Shown piece after piece: positions 6,918 through 13,570 of a DNA stretch of 21,062 bases. Below the pieces are notes generated by a model that was given only the letters and a program-made list of their open reading frames with translations, was not told where the DNA came from and did not search any database. Source of the stretch: CALZJC01 sp041574955 (GTDB taxonomy: Bacteria > Acidobacteriota > Thermoanaerobaculia > Multivoradales > JAHEKO01); assembly GCA_041574955.1 (NCBI GenBank), contig JBFGNS010000076.1, forward strand, positions 1 to 21,062. Direction: 5' to 3'. Each line of letters begins with the position of its first letter. Within the stretch, counting starts at the first letter, position 1. A program made the translations under genes and the position numbers.

Positions 6918-8434
6918 GGCAGCCTCCTCGCGGCTGGGCGGGTTGCGGCCGGGGGCTCTTGAGGCTCCTCGGGCTCCGGCTCCTCGGCCGGCGGCTCGGC
7001 GGGGGCCTCCGCCGGCTGCTCGCCGGTGCCGGCGCCGGCCTCCTCATCGTCCTCGCCCTCCTCGCCGGGCGGCGGCTCCTTGCTGGCCCGCACCTTGGCG
7101 AGCAGAGCGGCGCGCTCGGCGGCCACCACCTGGCGGTACTCCAGATCGTGGGCGCGGTCGAAGTAGCGCCGGCCGTCGATCCAGGTCTGCTCGACGATCG
7201 AGTAGGTCGACAGCGGACTGCCGCTCCACACCACGAAGTCGGCGTGCTTGCCGGGCTCGAGCGAGCCGATCCACTCGCCGGCGCCGATCTGGCGTGCCGG
7301 GTTGATGGTCACCAGCTCGAGCGCCGCGGTCTCGCTCAGGCCGCCGTAGCGCACCGCCTTGGCGGCCTCCAGGTTCATCCGGCGGGCGAGCTCGGAGTCG
7401 TCGGAGTTGAACGACACCAGCACGCCGCGCTCGGCCATCAGGGCGCCGTTGTACGGGATGGCGTCGATCACCTCGTACTTGTAGGCCCACCAGTCGCTGA
7501 AGGTCGAGGCACCGGCACCGTGCGCCGCCAGCTCGTCGGCCACCTTGTAGCCCTCGAGCACGTGCTGGAAGCACTTGACCCGGAAGCCGTGGTCCTCGGC
7601 CACCCGCATCAGCATCAGGATCTCGTCGGCGCGGTAGGAGTGCGAGTGGACGTCGCGCTTGCCCTCGAGGATCTCGACCACCGCCTCGAGCCGCAGGTCG
7701 CGGCGCAGCGGCACCCGGTCGCGGCTCCGCCCGGAGCGGTGCTCCTGCCATTCGCGGCGGTAGTCGAGCGCCGCCTGGAACTCGGCGCGGATCACCTGCT
7801 CGACCCCCATGCGGGTCTGCGGGTAGCGCCGCTCGTCGACGTTCCAGTTGCTCTGCTTCGGGTTCTCGCCGAGGGCGAACTTGATCGCCTGCGGCGCCTC
7901 GCGCATCAGCAGCTCCTCGGGGGTGCCGCCCCAGCGCAGCTTGATCACCGCGCTCTGGCCGCCGATGGCGTTGGCCGAGCCGTGCAGCAGGTTGGCGGTG
8001 GTGAGGCCGCCGGCGAGCTGCCAGTAGAGGTTGATCGAGCGGCTGTCGATGACGTCGGCGATGCGCACCTCGGCGGTGACGATGTCGGTGCCCTCGTTGA
8101 CGCCGCCGGTGATCGCCGAGTGGTTGTGGGCGTCGACCAGACCCGGCGTGACGTGCTTGCCGGTGGCGTCGATCTCGAGCGCGCCGGTGGGCGCCTCGAG
8201 GCCGGGTCCCACCTCGACGATGCGGCCGCTCCGTACCAGCAGATCGGCGCCTTCCAGCCTGCCCGCCGGGCCGCTGGTCCAGATCGTGGCGTTGCGCACC
8301 ACCACCGCGGCGGGCTGCTCGGGCGGCTGGTTGCGCCAGAACGACGGATCGCCCTGGGCGGCCAGCGGCAGCGCGCCGAGCAGGGCGGCCAGCAGCGCGG
8401 CGGCGCAGGTCAGCGGTCGGCTCACGAGGCTCAT
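6914..8434 (-). CDS. Secreted amidohydrolase B with intact metal ligands
   Basis: This 506-residue metal-dependent hydrolase is of the amidohydrolase/imidazolonepropionase-like family and carries an N-terminal signal peptide (about residues 1-28, ending PLAAQG). Visible metal-ligand candidates are His103 and His105 in VDAHNH, His263/His265 in VHSHSY, His291 in FQHVLEGYK, and Asp345 in FNSDD. The region HGSANAIGGQSAVIKLRWGG and the ending LEPGKHADFVVWSG are typical of this subgroup. The C-terminus carries a Pro/Glu-rich tail of about 45 residues that looks disordered. ATG 8434 was chosen because GGAGGA lies 6 bases upstream and the signal peptide begins there. It overlaps the stop of gene A (ATGA) and its own stop overlaps the start of gene C (ATGA). 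The substrate is not identifiable; peptide-like amides are one possibility given the downstream aminopeptidase. Confidence 0.9.
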   Translation of the reverse strand: MSLVSRPLTCAAALLAALLGALPLAAQGDPSFWRNQPPEQPAAVVVRNATIWTSGPAGRLEGADLLVRSGRIVEVGPGLEAPTGALEIDATGKHVTPGLVDAHNHSAITGGVNEGTDIVTAEVRIADVIDSRSINLYWQLAGGLTTANLLHGSANAIGGQSAVIKLRWGGTPEELLMREAPQAIKFALGENPKQSNWNVDERRYPQTRMGVEQVIRAEFQAALDYRREWQEHRSGRSRDRVPLRRDLRLEAVVEILEGKRDVHSHSYRADEILMLMRVAEDHGFRVKCFQHVLEGYKVADELAAHGAGASTFSDWWAYKYEVIDAIPYNGALMAERGVLVSFNSDDSELARRMNLEAAKAVRYGGLSETAALELVTINPARQIGAGEWIGSLEPGKHADFVVWSGSPLSTYSIVEQTWIDGRRYFDRAHDLEYRQVVAAERAALLAKVRASKEPPPGEEGEDDEEAGAGTGEQPAEAPAEPPAEEPEPEEPQEPPAATRPAARRLP

Positions 8435-10008
8435 GATGCGTCCTCCGGGGTGGCGGTGCGGGTGCCGCTCAAGGTGAACGGTCCGCTCGGCGACATACCC
8501 GAGCCCTCGGCGGTGTCGCCGGCGATCTCGAGCGTGAAGCTGATGGTGCCCGGCATGCCGAAGCCGGCGCCGTCGAAGCTGACTTCGACCTCGGCGCCCG
8601 ACACCTCGGCCGAGGCCAGCTCGATGACCTGCCCCTGTGCCGAGACGCTGCCGGTCAGCGACGGCGCGGCGCCGGCCAGGGTCAGGGTGATCGGGATGCG
8701 CTGGCCCTCGCCCGCCTCGACCACCAGCTCCCAGGTGCCGGCGGGCTCGACCTCGGGGGGCTTCGACTCCTTGAGCTCGAACCGGCGGCCGTCGATCCAC
8801 ACCTCGCGCAGCTTGGCGTCCTTGGTGAACAGCTCGCCGTCGACCACCACCAGGTTGGCCATCTTGCCGGGCTCGACGGTGCCGGCGCGGTCGGCGATGC
8901 CGAGCATGGCGGCCGGCACCGTGGTGAGGGCGGCGAGCGCCTGCTCGGCGGTCAGGCCGGCCTCGATGGCGCGCGCCAGGTTGGGGTGGAGCTGCTTGGG
9001 CTCCGGCAGGCCGTGTGCGGTCAACGCCACACGGACACCCGCCCCGATCAGCCGCGCCGGGTTCGCCGGCGCCTCGTCCCAGTGGCGCAGCTCGGACAGC
9101 CCGGTCTGCAGGTCGTCGGGCTCCGGCGCCTTGGGCTCCTTTGGAAAGGCGACCGGCAGCAGGTGGGGCAAGCCGGCGGCAGCGATCGGCTCGAGCGTCT
9201 GGTACTCCTCGCCGTTGCCCACCAGCCACACGTCGAGCGACAGCTCGTTAGCCAGGCCGGCGATCCGCAGGCTGCCGAGCAGGTCGCCGGACTCGATCAC
9301 CAGCGGCTGGCGGCCGGCCGCCACCCCCGCCAGGGCGGCCAGAGCCGTGCTCTGGGCCGGCCGCGGCTGCGCCGGGTTGGCGGACCAGGCCGCCTGGGCG
9401 GTCTGGTACCAGGCGGCGTCGAGCAGGGCCTGGCGGAACAGCGCCACGGCGCCCATCAGCGACGACGGATAGCCGCCCTGAAACGCCGCCGAGTCGAACG
9501 AGGCGTACTGCGCCACGTCGCGGCGCAGCAGGTTGTCCCCGGCCGGACCGTCGCCGAGGTTCATCAGCACCCCGCGACCGCGGAACAGGCCGCCCGCCGG
9601 CGCCACCACGGCGGTGGTGAAGCCCGCCTCGCGCAGCTTGCGGAAGCTGTCGGCCTTGGCCGCCCAGGCGGTGACGTCGGTCTCCGGGCGCACCAGGGCG
9701 CTGGGGTGGCCGGCCTGGGGCGGCTCGCCGTCGCCGGCCTCGGGCAGCGCGCGCACGCTGTACGGCTCGATCAGCCCGGCGTAGACGGTCAGCCCCTCGC
9801 GGTCCCACAGCCGCGCGTCGGCCGGCGGCTCGACCGCGGCGCCGGCGGCCTCGATGACGCCGTCGCGCAGGACGACGGTGCCGCTCTCCACCACCTGGCC
9901 GGGGGCCGTGACGATGCGGACGCCGGTCAGTGCGTGGACCTGCGGCGGACCGGCGGCGGCGGGAGCCGCACAGACGGCGAGCGCGGCGGCGGCAATCCAT
10001 CCTTTCAT
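8431..10008 (-). CDS. Secreted amidohydrolase-like protein A, metal ligands lost
   Basis: This 525-residue protein has an amidohydrolase-superfamily fold but probably no metal chemistry. It starts with a signal peptide (MKGWIAAAALAV onward, cleavage near residue 20). Family architecture is kept: VVLRDGVIEAAG, then LTVYAGLIEPYS, the FRGRGVLMN loop, and the C-terminal VEPGKMANLVVVDGELF. The HxH motif is replaced by Glu81-Pro-Tyr, and the later His positions read VIESGD and LVGNGEE. About 100 residues after the barrel form an extra beta-rich C-terminal domain. AGAGGAGC precedes ATG 10008. It is the first gene of the operon and overlaps gene B by ATGA. Bacteroidota, as I recall, have about 1000-residue proteins with a degenerate half followed by a canonical half; A plus B may be the split form. 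Confidence 0.85.
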   Translation of the reverse strand: MKGWIAAAALAVCAAPAAAGPPQVHALTGVRIVTAPGQVVESGTVVLRDGVIEAAGAAVEPPADARLWDREGLTVYAGLIEPYSVRALPEAGDGEPPQAGHPSALVRPETDVTAWAAKADSFRKLREAGFTTAVVAPAGGLFRGRGVLMNLGDGPAGDNLLRRDVAQYASFDSAAFQGGYPSSLMGAVALFRQALLDAAWYQTAQAAWSANPAQPRPAQSTALAALAGVAAGRQPLVIESGDLLGSLRIAGLANELSLDVWLVGNGEEYQTLEPIAAAGLPHLLPVAFPKEPKAPEPDDLQTGLSELRHWDEAPANPARLIGAGVRVALTAHGLPEPKQLHPNLARAIEAGLTAEQALAALTTVPAAMLGIADRAGTVEPGKMANLVVVDGELFTKDAKLREVWIDGRRFELKESKPPEVEPAGTWELVVEAGEGQRIPITLTLAGAAPSLTGSVSAQGQVIELASAEVSGAEVEVSFDGAGFGMPGTISFTLEIAGDTAEGSGMSPSGPFTLSGTRTATPEDAS

Positions 10009-10076
10009 GGAAGCTCCTCTTGCTCGAGGTTGCGCCGGCGGCGGGGCTGCCCGCCGGCTCGGGTCGGGCTTGCGAT

Positions 10077-10105
10077 CTTATACGCAGCCCGGGCGCCCGG
10101 GTTCC
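10077..10105 (-). promoter_or_regulatory. Possible promoter with 14-bp palindrome upstream of the amidohydrolase operon
   Basis: Read on the minus strand, TATAAG (complement of 10077-10082) is a fair -10 box about 70 bases upstream of ATG 10008. A perfect 14-bp palindrome CCCGGGCGCCCGGG (10088-10101) lies in the spacer. The -35 position is weak (GGAACC). The palindrome could be an operator, or the end hairpin of the upstream transport genes, or chance in GC-rich DNA. Confidence 0.3.
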
Positions 10106-10123
10106 GGCGGGCGGCGCTGTCGC

Positions 10124-10921
10124 TCAGCCGGCGCGGTCGCGGGCGGCGCGCATCAGCCAGGCGGCGGCGAAGCCGAGGGTGCACACCAGCACGATCGCGG
10201 CGCCGGACGGCACCGCCAGCTCCTCGGCCAGCCACAGGCCGGCGAGCGACGAGCCGACCGCCAGGCCGACTGCCAGCGCGGTCATGCGCGGCAGGCTGCT
10301 GGTCAGCAGCGAGGCGGCGGCTGCCGGCGTCACCAGCAGCGCGGTGGTCAGCAGCACCCCCACCGCGCGCACTGCCGACACCACCGCCAGCGCCAGCAGC
10401 CCGAGCAGCAGGTAGCGCAGCCGGTCGGTGCGGATGCCGACCGCCTCGGCGTAGGTCGGATCGAACGAGGCCAGCTCCAGCTCCTTGTGCAGCAGGGCGA
10501 GGACGGCCACCACCACCACCGCCAGCACCGCCAGCACCACCAGCTCGTCGGCGCCCACCGCCGCCAGGTCGCCGAACAGCAGGGCGTTGACCTCGTGCGG
10601 GTCGCGGCCGGCCGTCAGCACCACCCCGACCGCGAACATGGCGGTGAACAGCACGCCGATGGCGGTGTCCTCCCGCAGCCGCTGGCGCTCCGACAGCCAG
10701 CCGATACCGAGGGCGGTGACCAGGCCGGCGACGAGCGCTCCGACGAACGGGCTGCGGTCGAGCAGCAGCGCGACCGCCAGCCCCGGGAGCACGGCGTGCG
10801 CCAGCGCGTCGCCGACGAACGCCATCCGCCGCAGGACCACGTAGACCCCGAGGCTGGCGCAGCTCAGCCCGATCAGCACCGCCGCAGCGGCACCCGCCGC
10901 CAGACCGGGCCCGAGGCTCAC
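10124..10921 (-). CDS. Metal ABC transporter permease, ABC-3 family (ZnuB/MntC/TroC-like)
   Basis: This is a 265-residue integral inner-membrane protein with about eight hydrophobic segments. Family marks are VVLRRMAFVGDALAHAVLPG near residues 28-47, the coupling-helix region around FDPTYAEAVGIRTDRLRY, and VVSAVRAVGVLLTTALLVTPAAAA. Such permeases form the channel for Zn, Mn or Fe import with a cytoplasmic ATPase and an external binding protein. The start is GTG 10921, overlapping the stop of the fused permease-ATPase gene as GTGA, with GAGGTGA upstream. The two proteins are therefore very likely partners. No solute-binding protein gene is adjacent. The metal cannot be told from this sequence, though the partner ATPase is closest in look to Mn/Zn types. 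Confidence 0.93.
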   Translation of the reverse strand: MSLGPGLAAGAAAAVLIGLSCASLGVYVVLRRMAFVGDALAHAVLPGLAVALLLDRSPFVGALVAGLVTALGIGWLSERQRLREDTAIGVLFTAMFAVGVVLTAGRDPHEVNALLFGDLAAVGADELVVLAVLAVVVVAVLALLHKELELASFDPTYAEAVGIRTDRLRYLLLGLLALAVVSAVRAVGVLLTTALLVTPAAAASLLTSSLPRMTALAVGLAVGSSLAGLWLAEELAVPSGAAIVLVCTLGFAAAWLMRAARDRAG

Positions 10922-12813
10922 CGGCTCACCTCGGTGCCGACCGCGCGGGCCGGGGCGCCCGGCGGGGAGGAGGCGGCGCGTCCCTCGGCGAGAAACAGCG
11001 CCGAGTCGAAGCGCGTGTCCAGCCGGCCGATGTCGTGGGTCGCCACCAGCACGGTGCGGCCGGCGTCCTTCAGCTCGTCCAGCACGTCGACCATCACCCG
11101 GCGGGTCTCGGCGTCGACCGCGCCGAGCGGCTCGTCGAGCAGCAACAGGTCCGCCTCCTGGGCGAGCGCCCGGCCGAGCAGAGCGCGCTGCTGCTGGCCG
11201 CCCGACAGCCGCGCCACCTGTCGCTCGGCCAGCGCCGTCAGCTGCAGCCTGTCCAGCACCCGTTCGACGATCGCCGCGTCCTCCGCTCCCGGCCGCATCA
11301 GCCAGCCGAGGTGGACGTAGCGGCCGGTCAGCACCAGCCGGCGGACGGTGAGCGGGAACCGCCAGTCGAGCTCACCGCGCTGCGGCAGGTAGGCGACCCG
11401 GTGATGGAACGCCGCCTCGGGCTGGCCGTAGAGCCGGATCTCGCCGCTCGCCGCCGGCAGCAGGCCGGCGATCACCCTGAGCAGGGTCGACTTGCCGGCG
11501 CCGTTGGGGCCGACCAGGGCGACCCGCTCGCCGGCGGCGGCGTCGAGATCGATGCCGCTGAGCGCCGGCCGCCGGTCGCCGGGGTAGCGCGCCGACAGAC
11601 CACGCACCTCCAGCGCCGGGGCGCCGGGCACGCGGCGGGCGTGGCGCTGACCGCGGTAGGGGAAGCGGGCGGCGCAGCCGGCCTCGCCTCCTTCGGCGTC
11701 GTGTCGGTGCTCGGGTGCCGCCCCGAACAGCAGCCGCCAGCGGCCCAGGTCGGCCGCCAGGTCGCGCAGCGCACTGCGCCAGGAGCCGCGCACCAGGCTG
11801 AGGGCCAGCAGCGCCGCCAGCGCCGCGGCGGCGGCCAGCGTCAGCCAGCCGGCGCCCTCCTCGGCCGTCGCCAGGCGCGGCTCGATGCGCCAGCCGAAGG
11901 CGATGGCGGCGGCGTCGAGCGCCAGGCCGGCGGCCAGCGCGGTGGCCATGACGCTGCCGAGGTAGATCTTGAGGAAACGGCGGCCGAAGAAGCGCGCGAT
12001 CAGCACCAGCGAGGAGGCATTGGTGGCGGGGCCGGCGAGCAGGAAGACCAGCGCGGCGCCGGGACTCGCCCCCTTGAGCATCAGGGCGGCGGCGATCGGG
12101 GTCGAGGCCGAGGCGCACATGTAGAGCGGCAGGCCCGCCAGCAGCATCACCACCAGGGTCAGCGGTCCGCCGCCGCCGAGGCCGTCGCGAATCGCCGACT
12201 CCGGTACCAGGACGGTGATCAGGCCGGTCAGCACCAGGCCGACGACCAGCCAGAAGCCGATCTCGTCGACCATCGTGCCGAAGCCGTAGCGCAGCCCGCG
12301 CACGAGGCCGGGGCGCGAGTCGGAGTCGCCGCCGCCGGCCGCCGGGCGGGCGGTCTCGGCCGGCGCCGGGCGCGGCGGATCGGCGGGGCTGAGGCGCGAC
12401 GAACCGGCCGCCACCAGGCTGGTGGCGCGCGCCGCCACCGGCCGCGCCACGGTCATGACGGGGCCCATCAGGCCCCAGGTCAGGAGCATCGAGTCGACCC
12501 CGGTCTCGGGGGTCGAGACCAGGAAGGCGAGCGAGGATTCCCGGCTGGCGCCCTTGCGGGACAGCTCGAGGGTCACCGGCACCACGCCGCATGAGCACAG
12601 CGGCAGCGGGATGCCGAACAGCGCCGCGCGGGTCATGCCGCCCAGCCCCGGCTGCCCGAGCCAGCGCGCCACCCGCGGCGCGGGCAGCAGGCCGTGCAGC
12701 ACGCCGGCGGCCAACAGGCCGAGAAGGATGAACGGGCTGGCCAGCAGGAAGACCTCCCAGGTAGCCGCCGCGGCGGCCGCTGCCAGCTCGAGCATCCGCT
12801 CCATGGCGGGCAT
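10918..12813 (-). CDS. Fusion of SO_0444-like metal permease with Mn/Zn-type ABC ATPase
   Basis: One uninterrupted 631-residue reading frame holds two normally separate proteins. Residues about 1-380 are an SO_0444/YraQ-type permease: LASPFILLGLLAAG, PLPLCSCGVVPV with Cys73 and Cys75, STPETGVDS, YMCASASTPIAAAL, and LAGPATNASSL. Residues about 405-620 are an ABC ATPase: Walker A GPNGAGKST (Lys441), the Q-loop in LPQRGELDW, signature LSGGQQQR near 535-542, Walker B LLLLDEP, and the H-loop His in ATHD. PQRxxxDWxFP with GRYVHLGW resembles MntB/TroB/SitB. The Cys-rich loop known in Shewanella SO_0444 is replaced by a Pro/Ala loop without Cys. Start codons are ATG 12813, 12804 or 12795, none with a clear ribosome site; I give 12813. 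It overlaps the ABC-3 permease gene. Confidence 0.86.
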   Translation of the reverse strand: MPAMERMLELAAAAAAATWEVFLLASPFILLGLLAAGVLHGLLPAPRVARWLGQPGLGGMTRAALFGIPLPLCSCGVVPVTLELSRKGASRESSLAFLVSTPETGVDSMLLTWGLMGPVMTVARPVAARATSLVAAGSSRLSPADPPRPAPAETARPAAGGGDSDSRPGLVRGLRYGFGTMVDEIGFWLVVGLVLTGLITVLVPESAIRDGLGGGGPLTLVVMLLAGLPLYMCASASTPIAAALMLKGASPGAALVFLLAGPATNASSLVLIARFFGRRFLKIYLGSVMATALAAGLALDAAAIAFGWRIEPRLATAEEGAGWLTLAAAAALAALLALSLVRGSWRSALRDLAADLGRWRLLFGAAPEHRHDAEGGEAGCAARFPYRGQRHARRVPGAPALEVRGLSARYPGDRRPALSGIDLDAAAGERVALVGPNGAGKSTLLRVIAGLLPAASGEIRLYGQPEAAFHHRVAYLPQRGELDWRFPLTVRRLVLTGRYVHLGWLMRPGAEDAAIVERVLDRLQLTALAERQVARLSGGQQQRALLGRALAQEADLLLLDEPLGAVDAETRRVMVDVLDELKDAGRTVLVATHDIGRLDTRFDSALFLAEGRAASSPPGAPARAVGTEVSR

Positions 12814-12901
12814 CGTAGCCCGCGCGCGGCGCGCGCGGCAACGCGGTGCAGCCGGAACCGGGCCCGCGCACCGCCCCGGCCGCGCGCCGCTCGCACGGCC
12901 G

Positions 12902-12928
12902 TTGGGAGGCGGTGAAATCGGGTAGAAT
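12902..12928 (+). promoter_or_regulatory. Putative promoter for mscL
   Basis: TTGGGA (12902-12907) and TAGAAT (12923-12928, 5/6 to the -10 consensus) are spaced by 15 bases, slightly short. The -10 box stands out in otherwise GC-dense sequence, about 98 bases before the mscL ATG. No clear minus-strand promoter for the divergent fused permease gene was seen in the same 212-base gap. Confidence 0.4.
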
Positions 12929-13025
12929 CGGCGCCGCCTGGCCCATCGCGATCGCGGTATCCGCCGCGGCCCCCCCAGGCCCGCCGTCCCACGGGCCGCC
13001 AATACCCAACCAGAGGAGTTCCCCG

Positions 13026-13484
13026 ATGCTCAAGGAGTTCAAAGAGTTCGCCATGAAGGGCAGCGTTCTGGACATGGCGATCGGCATCATCATTGGCGGC
13101 GCCTTCAGCCCGATCGTCAAGTCGCTGGTCGACGACGTCCTGATGCCGCCGATCGGCATGCTGCTGGGCGGCGTCGATTTCTCGAACCAGTTCATGTTGC
13201 TGAAGCAGGGTGCGGAAGCCGCCGGACCGTACGCCAGCCTGGCGGCGGCGCAGGAGGCCGGCGCCGTGACCGTCAACTACGGCGTGTTTCTCAACACCAT
13301 CGTCACCTTCCTGATCGTCGCCTTCGCCATCTTCATGATGGTCAAGTCGATCAACCGCTGGAAGCAGGAAGAAGAGGCGCCGCCCGCCGAGCCCACCACC
13401 AAGAGCTGCCACTACTGCCACACGGAGATTCCGATCGCGGCCACCCGCTGCCCCCACTGCACTTCGGAGCTGAAGGCCGCCTGA
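13026..13484 (+). CDS. mscL: Large-conductance mechanosensitive channel MscL with zinc-ribbon tail
   Basis: MscL is the inner-membrane tension-gated pore that releases solutes on hypo-osmotic shock. The 152-residue protein has the amphipathic N-terminus MLKEFKEFAMKGSVLDMA, TM1 with IGIIIGGAFSPIVKSLV, a periplasmic loop, TM2 (NTIVTFLIVAFAIFMMVKSIN) and an acidic cytoplasmic stretch QEEEAPP. The tail adds CHYC (Cys128, Cys131) and CPHC (Cys142, Cys145), a likely zinc ribbon absent from the 136-residue E. coli protein. ATG 13026 is preceded by AGAGGAG. A longer in-frame extension back to 12846 has no homology and is discounted. I recall similar tails in other bacterial MscL proteins, so it is a variant rather than an error. 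Confidence 0.96.
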   Translation: MLKEFKEFAMKGSVLDMAIGIIIGGAFSPIVKSLVDDVLMPPIGMLLGGVDFSNQFMLLKQGAEAAGPYASLAAAQEAGAVTVNYGVFLNTIVTFLIVAFAIFMMVKSINRWKQEEEAPPAEPTTKSCHYCHTEIPIAATRCPHCTSELKAA

Positions 13485-13510
13485 GCCTCGATACCGGGTA
13501 ATCCGCCAGC

Positions 13511-13540
13511 CGCGGCGGCGCTCCCAGGGGCGCCGCCGCG
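13511..13540 (+). terminator. Stem-loop terminator candidate after mscL
   Basis: A perfect 11-bp GC stem (13511-13521 with 13530-13540) has an 8-base loop TCCCAGGG and begins 26 bases after the mscL stop. The sequence after it (CGCTGCGCTTTGCT) has only a short T-run. It lies between mscL and rimO and probably limits read-through. Confidence 0.5.
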
Positions 13541-13570
13541 CGCTGCGCTTTGCTGCTAGGGTCATCGAAA

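Noticed and set aside
8435..9229. Upstream extension of amidohydrolase B
   Set aside because: It lies within gene A in another frame. The signal peptide and GGAGGA ribosome site place the start at 8434.
6905..9472. Long plus-strand open frame of about 855 codons opposite the amidohydrolases
   Set aside because: It is antisense to three genes with clear motifs, signal peptides and ribosome sites. Its translation is low-complexity Ala/Gly/Arg/Val/His without domains, as expected from GC-rich shadow frames.
10960..11660. Separate ABC ATPase gene starting inside the fusion
   Set aside because: The frame is continuous with the permease. In-frame GTG codons before the ATPase domain have no ribosome site, so an independent start is less likely, though not excluded.
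12846..13025. N-terminal extension of MscL
   Set aside because: MscL homologues begin at MLKEFKEF, and a strong ribosome site precedes ATG 13026. The extension spans the probable promoter.
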